Positions 7,263-11,685 of a stretch of 11,685 nt of DNA are shown one piece after another. The first letter of the stretch is position 1, and every line of letters starts with the position of its first letter. The stretch comes from Nitrospiria bacterium (lineage in GTDB: Bacteria; Nitrospirota; Nitrospiria; JACQBZ01), in assembly GCA_919901335.1 (NCBI GenBank), contig CAKKOZ010000120.1, forward strand, positions 1 through 11,685, given 5' to 3'. Below the pieces are notes generated by a model, which searched no databases, had not been told where the DNA came from, and was given only the letters and a program-made list of their open reading frames with translations. The position numbers and the translations under genes are program-made.

Positions 7263-7295
7263 AATAGGGCCGGCCTGTATCCGGTCGGCCCTATT
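7263..7295 (+). terminator. Strong hairpin after the capsid gene, possible partial terminator
   Basis: A 13-bp stem (7263-7275 with 7283-7295, one G-T wobble pair) closed by a 7-base loop (TGTATCC). The stem contains GGGCCGGCC and its complement, so it should be very stable. It lies 29 bases after the capsid stop and ends 24 bases before the next ATG. The stem ends in ATT and is followed by GAATCTTAG, without a real T-run, so full termination is doubtful. A partial terminator or a 3' barrier protecting capsid mRNA from exonucleases is more likely, because the operon clearly continues. Confidence 0.6.
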
Positions 7296-7319
7296 GAATC
7301 TTAGCGGAGGTTTAATAAA

Positions 7320-7928
7320 ATGAAATTCAAAACGCTTTCTCGTTGGGGAGCCGCTCTGCTTGCGGCCGGTCTTGCGTTTCTGGTTTTTTCGCCGTTGGTG
7401 GATGCGCTTACGGCGGGAATCCGTTGGGGCAGGGATGACGCCAACCGGAATTTCACGAAGCGCGTTTGGATCGACAATCAGTTGGACGTCGATGGCGCGG
7501 TCAATTTGAATAGCACCGTCAATGGCAACACCGCGATCCGCGTCTTGAACTATGAGTTTTATGACGTGGACGTTGCCGCAAGTCAAACGGCGGTGGAATG
7601 GGGAACGGATGCCAGCGCAACCGTCGGCGGGGCATCGTTTAAAAGGATCGCCGCTCCTGTTGCCGGTTCTGTTATTGGCGTCACAGTCTTTTCCAACGCC
7701 GCGTGCACCTCTGGAACCCTAACCGCCGATGTAACGATTGCGGGCACTGCTACGGGATTGCAGGCGGTTTTAAACTCGACCACCGCCACTACGTTCGCCG
7801 TTGGGACACAGGCCATTGATACCGATACGTTCACGGCTGGACAAGCCATCGGCGTCAAGGTCACAACAAATTCCGTTTTCGCGCCCACAACGGCGGATGT
7901 CGTTGTCAGCGTGATCGTTGAATATTAA
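7320..7928 (+). CDS. Signal-peptide-bearing beta-rich protein, possible head fibre or surface protein
   Basis: An unrecognised 202-residue protein. Residues 1-29 form a textbook Sec signal or membrane anchor: a basic start (MKFKTLSRW), a hydrophobic core (AALLAAGLAFLVF, 11-23) and a possible cleavage site after VDA (27-29). There is no lipobox cysteine. Residues 55-75 (LDVDGAVNLNSTVNGNT) look like the short G-N-x-T beta-solenoid repeats of virion fibre stems. Residues 80-202 are Thr/Ala/Val-rich and probably a beta-sandwich (SGTLTADVTIAGTATG, then TFTAGQAIGVKVTT, and ADVVVSVIVEY), similar in character to phage surface or fibre-tip domains. GGAGG at 7306-7310 sits 9 bases before the ATG, suggesting strong expression. 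It occupies the place of FI in the lambda order but does not resemble it. Function unknown; a signal sequence is unusual in a head gene cluster. Confidence 0.78.
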   Translation: MKFKTLSRWGAALLAAGLAFLVFSPLVDALTAGIRWGRDDANRNFTKRVWIDNQLDVDGAVNLNSTVNGNTAIRVLNYEFYDVDVAASQTAVEWGTDASATVGGASFKRIAAPVAGSVIGVTVFSNAACTSGTLTADVTIAGTATGLQAVLNSTTATTFAVGTQAIDTDTFTAGQAIGVKVTTNSVFAPTTADVVVSVIVEY

Positions 7929-7940
7929 GAGTGACGCTTA

Positions 7941-8285
7941 ATGGCCGACACTTATCTATTCCCGCATACGTGCACGATCCAGCGGCGGGCCTCGGCGAGC
8001 AACAATGAATTGGGCCAGCCGGTCTATACGTGGAGCAACAATCAGACGGGCGTTGCCTGCACTTTTCAACCCGCAGGAATGAGGGAATTGGCTGGGCGAT
8101 TCACGTCGGAAGTTGAAGTTGACCGCCTTTTCTTGCCGGATGGAATTGACGTTTTGATCGAGGATCGGATTTCGACGATCGCCAATTCCAGCGGAGTAAC
8201 CATCGCGGCGGGGCCTTATCAGATCGTTAGCAAAACCCCGTGGGATGGAAGCCATGTGGAGTTGAATCTCGAATTGGTGCGCTAA
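7941..8285 (+). CDS. Head-tail stopper / joining protein
   Basis: A 114-residue neck protein that closes the connector after DNA packaging and joins head to tail, corresponding in position to lambda FII. It has the layout of the SPP1 gp16 / HK97 stopper group (Phage_H_T_join-like): an N-terminal HTCTIQRR strand, a GQPVYTWS turn, VACTFQPAG, then a RFTSEVEVDRLFLP segment and a final paired-strand region (GPYQIVSKTPWDG followed by HVELNLELV). The ATG follows the previous stop by 12 bases with only a weak AGAGTGA site, so translation is probably modest, as fits a protein needed in about a dozen copies. Family assignment from pattern and order, not from a search. Confidence 0.8.
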   Translation: MADTYLFPHTCTIQRRASASNNELGQPVYTWSNNQTGVACTFQPAGMRELAGRFTSEVEVDRLFLPDGIDVLIEDRISTIANSSGVTIAAGPYQIVSKTPWDGSHVELNLELVR

Positions 8286-8286
8286 A

Positions 8287-8751
8287 ATGTCCCCAGTGAA
8301 ACTTGATGCAAGGATCGAATATAAAAGCCAACTCGGCCAACTCTTGAACGCGGCCAGACACCTCAATCGCGCCGCGCTTTTACGAATCGCCGAAGTAGTG
8401 GCGGCTAGAGCGAAGGAACTGGTTCCCGTTGTGAGCGGTCGATTGAAAGAATCCATCAAGGGCAAGGTTCGCAAGCGGCGCGGCGAGGATGAGCTGATGG
8501 CTTCGATTAGCACAAATACAAGAAAAGCCATGAAAAAAGAGGGCATAGCAAGATATGGCAAAGGCGCGCCGATCTCCACATACGGCTATGGCCTGGACGT
8601 TGAGATCGGCAGGCCGAGCGGAAACTATACATCCACGCCGTATTTGCGTCCTGCGATTGTGCAATCGGAGGCTGGAATCCGCGCCATTTATCAGGAAGAA
8701 GCCGCAAGAGCGGCGGCGGCGCAAAAGGACGCAGCGGGAAAAGCAGCATGA
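8287..8751 (+). CDS. HK97 gp10-like neck/tail protein
   Basis: A 154-residue minor tail protein of the HK97-gp10-like family, which sits at the head-tail junction (lambda gpZ position). Diagnostic pieces are the helix ALLRIAEVVAARAKELVPVVSGRLKESI (split here as residues 30-45 and 46-57, with the VSGRLKESI core), the basic loop KGKVRKRRGEDE, the YGYGLDVEIGRPS region (99-111) and TPYLRPAI (117-124). The C-terminus is Ala/Lys-rich (ARAAAAQKDAAGKAA). The ATG starts one base after the preceding stop with no evident ribosome binding site, so it probably depends on translational coupling. It ends in an ATGA overlap with the tail terminator gene. Confidence 0.85.
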   Translation: MSPVKLDARIEYKSQLGQLLNAARHLNRAALLRIAEVVAARAKELVPVVSGRLKESIKGKVRKRRGEDELMASISTNTRKAMKKEGIARYGKGAPISTYGYGLDVEIGRPSGNYTSTPYLRPAIVQSEAGIRAIYQEEAARAAAAQKDAAGKAA

Positions 8752-9152
8752 ATGCCTTGACCGCGCTATACGAACTCTTGATTGCTCAGACGGCCATCGC
8801 CGCGCTTGTGGGAACCCGCGTGTATGGTCCGAACCAAGTCATTAAGAAAGCGAATTTTCCTTGCATTCTCATTTCGCGGGTCGGGGGTTCATCGGATCTT
8901 GAGGATGAAGTAAGGGCGATTGAAAACGCGATTTTTGATGTGCGTTGCTATGGCAATAGCCAGCCGGAAGCGAACGCCGTTTATGCGGCGTTGCGTGATC
9001 TGGACAAGCTGGTCAATCTGAAGACCACTAATTATCATTTCCATGTGATCGAACTGGTCCAAACCGGAAGCGACTTGCCGGAGCAAATCACCGAGTCCGA
9101 AAGATGGGATGCCGTGTATTGCTCGCTCAGAGCGGAAATCGAAAAGAAATAG
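8748..9152 (+). CDS. Tail terminator / completion protein (gp17/DUF3168-like)
   Basis: A 134-residue protein that caps the tail tube end and joins it to the neck, matching lambda gpU in position. It begins with a helix (MNALTALYELLIAQTAIAALVG), then the VYGPNQVIKKANFPCILISRVGG segment (residues 25-47), a strand ENAIFDVRCYG, a helix (EANAVYAALRDLDKLV) and a final long strand region with VYCSLRAEIEKK. This alpha/beta pattern and the NFPCILI motif are typical of DUF3168-like tail completion proteins. Start by 4-base overlap with the preceding gene. The stop is TAG and overlaps the ribosome binding site of the tail tube gene. Confidence 0.8.
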   Translation: MNALTALYELLIAQTAIAALVGTRVYGPNQVIKKANFPCILISRVGGSSDLEDEVRAIENAIFDVRCYGNSQPEANAVYAALRDLDKLVNLKTTNYHFHVIELVQTGSDLPEQITESERWDAVYCSLRAEIEKK

Positions 9153-9164
9153 GAGGATCTTGAA

Positions 9165-9980
9165 ATGGCGACCGTTTCAAAAACGACGAACGAGCTTTTG
9201 CGAGGGCCTGGCGTTTTGCTTATCGCCAATCAGGGGACCTTGCCGACGGAGGAACTTGGGTATCACAAGAGTCCGATCAAGTTCCAGATCACCACGAACT
9301 CCGAGGAAGATACGGTTGAGGATATTGTTGACATCGTCGATAGGATTGTGACTTCCCGAAAAATCGCCATCAGCGGAGCAATCGCTCAGGCCAATATGGA
9401 CGCTTTGGCGCGGATTCTGGCGGTCACCAAGAGCGGCGAGCAACTCAGCTTGTCGGGCGATCCCGAAGAGCTTGAGTTGGCTGTGCGAGTTATCTCTTCG
9501 ACGGCAAACCGGAAACCCGTCCATTTGTATTTGCCTCGCGCCAAAAGCGACGCTTCTTTGGAAGTTACCCTTGCTCGTGGCAAAGGGGCGGAGATGGCTT
9601 TCAATTTTGGAAGCCTTTACGCTGCCGGGGCATATTTGCGGACAAGCAACGCCATTCAAGATTTGACGATAGCGGTCGGCTCTGTTACGCGGGTGCAGGC
9701 CGCTCCGACAACGACAATCTCTTGGCTGCGTTTGGCTGGTGAAGGGGCGGCGGCGGATGACCTCACTATCGTTGCGGAAGCGGGCCTGACAGACGGTGAG
9801 ATTATCCGCGTTTGTATTTTCAGCGCAGCGCAGCCCATTACTATTAAACATGCGGCGGGCTTGCTGGTGCTAAAAACAGCCGCCGATTTCGTGATGACCA
9901 GCGTGGCCGATTGGATCGATTTGTATTATGATACCACCGGATCGGCATGGAAGGAAATCGCGCGATATGACGCCAACTAA
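9165..9980 (+). CDS. Major tail tube protein with extra C-terminal beta domain
   Basis: A 271-residue protein at the lambda gpV position, likely the polymerising tail tube subunit. Residues 1-165 give the expected tube core: RGPGVLLIANQG, a loop at TTNSEEDTVEDIVDIV, strand KIAISGAIAQ, a helix ANMDALARIL typical of tube proteins, then VHLYLPRA and the GKGAEMAFNFGSLY strand region. After residue 180 there is a second domain with ADDLTIVAE, GEIIRVCIFSAAQPITIK and a final AWKEIARYD. That resembles the small beta domain ending in W-x-E-I found at the C-terminus of many phage surface proteins, and it probably projects from the tail. GGAGG at 9152-9156, 8 bases before the ATG, indicates strong translation. 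The gene overlaps the next by 14 bases. Confidence 0.8.
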   Translation: MATVSKTTNELLRGPGVLLIANQGTLPTEELGYHKSPIKFQITTNSEEDTVEDIVDIVDRIVTSRKIAISGAIAQANMDALARILAVTKSGEQLSLSGDPEELELAVRVISSTANRKPVHLYLPRAKSDASLEVTLARGKGAEMAFNFGSLYAAGAYLRTSNAIQDLTIAVGSVTRVQAAPTTTISWLRLAGEGAAADDLTIVAEAGLTDGEIIRVCIFSAAQPITIKHAAGLLVLKTAADFVMTSVADWIDLYYDTTGSAWKEIARYDAN

Positions 9981-10440
9981 ACGGACAAAAGAACAAATGC
10001 TTGCGGGTGCGCCAATCGAGTTTGAATTGAATGGGCGCAAACTATCGGCGAGTCCGCCTGGGTTTGGCGAGGGAATGCTGTTGCGGGCAAGGATCATTGA
10101 GTTTGAAGTTGAATCCGGTTTGCGGCGCGCGGACTACATCAACGAGGAAGCGAGTCTCTCCGGCGGGGAGATCGTTGTTCGTGAACCCTCGCCCGAAGCG
10201 GCGGCGCGGCTGCTTCGGGCGATGCCGCAAATGCTTGAATTCCTGTTAGATTTCGCGGGGATCGGCGAAGCCGAACGGATTGAGATTGACAGGGATCTCG
10301 GTAAAAATGTTGATGAAGCCTGCGGTCAAATCGCAAGCGCATATTATGGAAAGCTGGTCGCCTCTCTAAACCCTACTTTGGCCGCGAAGATGAATCCGAC
10401 GGATGGACCGGCGAAGACTCCGAGCGGCACGGCGCGCTGA
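9967..10440 (+). CDS. Tail assembly chaperone G (short form)
   Basis: A 157-residue protein between the tail tube and the tape measure genes, the position of lambda gpG. It is acidic and helical (GEGMLLRARIIEFEVESG, 34-51; EAAARLLRAMPQMLEFLLDFAG, 77-98), then a more charged end. By analogy it coats the tape measure protein and recruits tube subunits. ATG 9967 is chosen; GGAAGG at 9949-9954 lies 12 bases upstream, slightly far, and an in-frame ATG at 9928 would overlap the tube gene more and lacks a better site. The segment around Y126-Y127-G128-K129 is encoded next to TGGAAAG, a likely slippery site, and the -1 frame downstream is open, as in G/GT pairs. No sequence identity with lambda G is claimed. 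Confidence 0.75.
   Translation: MTPTKRTKEQMLAGAPIEFELNGRKLSASPPGFGEGMLLRARIIEFEVESGLRRADYINEEASLSGGEIVVREPSPEAAARLLRAMPQMLEFLLDFAGIGEAERIEIDRDLGKNVDEACGQIASAYYGKLVASLNPTLAAKMNPTDGPAKTPSGTAR
10347..10353 (+). promoter_or_regulatory. Probable -1 ribosomal frameshift site (G to GT)
   Basis: T-GGA-AAG in the reading frame of G, a close variant of the lambda heptamer GGGAAAG. A -1 slip here moves the ribosome into a frame open from 10317 to 10658. The A-site step AAG to AAA is favourable; the P-site step GGA to TGG is imperfect because the first base is T. No obvious stimulatory stem-loop is seen by eye immediately downstream. Confidence 0.6.
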
Positions 10441-10658
10441 TCGAGCGGCCAGAGGAAATGTATTTGCTTCTGCGCGATCTGTGGCCCGGCCTCAGTCCAC
10501 GGCGGATCAATACGGATTTTACGGTTGAACAGGCTCTTCTTCTTTTGAACGCAGAGGAGGGTTGGCAGAAGAAACGCAAGGCATCCGCCGAGCAAGTGGA
10601 GCGCGATGGCGAAATGATCGGAGAAACCGAAATGTTGAATGAGCTTGGAGCAGGATAA
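10353..10658 (+). CDS. Frameshift extension of tail assembly chaperone (GT part)
   Basis: The T-like part of a G-GT fusion, read in the -1 frame relative to G. After a slip at 10347-10353, G residues 1-129 would be followed by 101 residues beginning AGRLSKPYFG, for a fusion of about 230 residues. This part contains EEMYLLLRDLWPG, a W-P-G turn, TDFTVEQALLLLNAEEGWQKK (with its conserved-looking helix) and a charged C-terminus ELGAG. In lambda the T domain contacts the tube protein while the G domain binds the tape measure protein. An ATG at 10458 could start a separate 66-residue product, but its AGAGG site is only 2 bases away, too close, and the frame is open well upstream, so frameshifting is the better explanation. 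It ends with TAATG overlapping the tape measure start. Confidence 0.7.
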   Translation, partial: AGRLSKPYFGREDESDGWTGEDSERHGALIERPEEMYLLLRDLWPGLSPRRINTDFTVEQALLLLNAEEGWQKKRKASAEQVERDGEMIGETEMLNELGAG

Positions 10659-11685
10659 TGGCTGGAGTTGCAGAGTTCTCTCTTGGCGATGCGGTTATTA
10701 ACATCGTGGGCAACGTTGCGCCTGGACTTAATAAAGCGTTGGGAGACGCCGAGCGCAGAGTTAATAGAAGCATGGGGAATATACGCAAGATGGCCGGTCA
10801 GGTCGGGACGGCGATGCTGGCCGCAGGGGCGGCGATCACCGGCGCGTTTGCCGTCATGGTTAAAAAGGCCGAGGCGTTCGGTTCGACGATCAATGACATG
10901 GCCACGAAGACCGGCATGTCCACCGAGGCTCTTAGCGGATTCGCCGTTGCGGCGGATTTGAGCGGGCTAAGTCTGGAGGGGGTGGCAAATGCCGTTAAGT
11001 TCATGCAGAAGAATTTATTTGCAATGGGGGATGAGGCCGACAAGTCCGGCAAAAAACAAAAAGATGCATCCGAGAAAATCGCACGCGCGATCAAGGATGA
11101 AGAAGATGCTCTAAGTAAGACCAATATTCAAGCACAGCGAGCAACGGCCAATTATCAGGATCTTGCGGGCAAGACCGGACATACCGCCGCCCAAACTCGG
11201 CATTATAACGAACGGATGGAGGATCTGCGCGACGAATATAAAAAACATGAAGAGAAAATCAAGGAACTCAAAGCCGCAAAAGATGAGGATGCCGAGGCAA
11301 CCGACAAGGCAACTCAGGCGATCAAGGATCTCGGTCTGAGTTTAGAAGCATTGAAAAAACTAAAGCCGGAGGAACAATTCAAGCAGATCGGCTCAAAGAT
11401 TTCCGCCTTGCCGACCGCGCTGGAACGCACTGGTTTTTCGTTGGCGATCTTCGGCAGAGCCGGAACGGATATGCTCCAGATGTTCGCGGGCGGTCCCGAA
11501 GCATTTGAAGAACTGACCGGCTGGGCTAAGAAACTTGGCGTCGAATTATCGGGGGAACAAGCCGCGAAACTAGATATGTTTGGCGACAAACTCGCAATAG
11601 TTAAGTGGGCATTGCTTGGAGTGGCCGTGAAAATCACGGAAGATCTGCTGCCGACATTGCTCCCATTGGCGGACAAAATTGCCGA
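10658..11685 (+). CDS. Tape measure protein (3' end outside window)
   Basis: The N-terminal 342 residues of a long protein that sets tail length and is ejected ahead of the DNA. The start is ATG 10658, sharing one base with the GT stop TAA, with GGAG at 10647-10650 seven bases upstream. The frame is open to the window edge. It begins MAGVAEFSLGDAVINIVGNV, then has a hydrophobic helix (about residues 48-67, GTAMLAAGAAITGAFAVM) and the tape measure signature KTGMSTEALSGFAVAADLSG (about 88-107). A long charged coiled-coil region follows (about 125-220, rich in Lys/Glu/Asp), then a second conserved-looking region with FGRAGTDMLQMF (about 265-276) and a further hydrophobic helix (AIVKWALLGVAVKI, then LLPTLLPLA) near the edge. 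This organisation, and its place after G/GT, make the call secure. The full length, and hence tail length, cannot be judged. Confidence 0.93.
   Translation, partial: MAGVAEFSLGDAVINIVGNVAPGLNKALGDAERRVNRSMGNIRKMAGQVGTAMLAAGAAITGAFAVMVKKAEAFGSTINDMATKTGMSTEALSGFAVAADLSGLSLEGVANAVKFMQKNLFAMGDEADKSGKKQKDASEKIARAIKDEEDALSKTNIQAQRATANYQDLAGKTGHTAAQTRHYNERMEDLRDEYKKHEEKIKELKAAKDEDAEATDKATQAIKDLGLSLEALKKLKPEEQFKQIGSKISALPTALERTGFSLAIFGRAGTDMLQMFAGGPEAFEELTGWAKKLGVELSGEQAAKLDMFGDKLAIVKWALLGVAVKITEDLLPTLLPLADKIA

Noticed and set aside
7924..7942. Inverted repeat ATTAAG / CTTAAT around the stop of the signal-peptide gene and the start of the stopper gene
   Set aside because: A six-pair, mostly A-T stem is too weak to call as a regulatory structure; the bases are largely dictated by the stop and start codons.
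10458..10658. Independent 66-residue gene starting at ATG 10458
   Set aside because: The ribosome binding site is only 2 bases from the ATG, the frame is open to 10317, and position plus the slippery heptamer favour a frameshift extension of G.
1..11685. CRISPR arrays, tRNA genes, insertion sequences, attachment sites, toxin-antitoxin or other defence genes
   Set aside because: No regularly spaced direct repeats, tRNA-like cloverleaf, transposase-like frame or integration gene was found by reading both strands; nearly all bases are taken up by virion genes.

Overview
The window is one continuous, all-forward late operon of a tailed double-stranded DNA virus (or prophage). It carries the DNA-packaging, head, neck and early tail genes of a long-tailed, siphovirus-type particle. 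No tail sheath gene, integrase, host gene, tRNA, CRISPR array or insertion sequence is visible. Gene order closely follows the phage lambda late region (Nu1-A-W-B-C/Nu3-D-E-FI-FII-Z-U-V-G-GT-H), although most individual proteins look only distantly related to lambda. The host cannot be named. The DNA is moderately GC-rich, GGAGG-type ribosome binding sites are strong, and one gene encodes a Sec-type signal sequence, so a bacterial host using standard Shine-Dalgarno initiation and the standard code is likely.

Layout: 1-400, 3' part of a Nu1-like terminase small subunit; 397-2244, GpA-family terminase large subunit; 2249-2539, a small zinc-ribbon protein with no clear lambda counterpart; 2591-2866, a small protein at the gpW position; 2863-4461, lambda gpB-type portal; 4445-5416, HK97-type (S78) prohead protease with a C-terminal scaffold-like region that probably also has its own internal start at 5057; 5457-5972, putative capsid decoration protein; 6017-7234, major capsid protein; 7263-7295, strong hairpin; 7320-7928, a signal-peptide-bearing beta-rich protein of unknown role; 7941-8285, head-tail stopper; 8287-8751, HK97 gp10-like neck/tail protein; 8748-9152, tail terminator; 9165-9980, tail tube protein with an extra C-terminal beta domain; 9967-10658, tail assembly chaperone pair G/GT joined by a probable -1 frameshift at 10347-10353; 10658 to the window end, tape measure protein, truncated by the window.

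How they work together: the small and large terminase subunits recognise, cut and pump DNA through the portal into a prohead built from the major capsid protein on a scaffold that the protease then degrades. The decoration protein stabilises the expanded shell. The gpW-like protein, stopper, gp10-like protein and terminator close the neck and cap the tail. The tube protein polymerises around the tape measure protein with help from the G and G-GT chaperones. Genes are tightly packed with 1-17 bp overlaps or short gaps. The genes presumed to encode high-copy virion proteins (decoration, capsid, tube, and also the signal-peptide gene) have strong GGAGG sites, whereas several low-copy neck genes rely on overlap.

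The observations most worth a second look are the nested scaffold start inside an S78 protease, the frameshift that makes the G-GT fusion, the exported beta-rich protein immediately after the capsid gene, the two hairpins bracketing the capsid gene, and the two amber stops that are each open in frame into the next gene.
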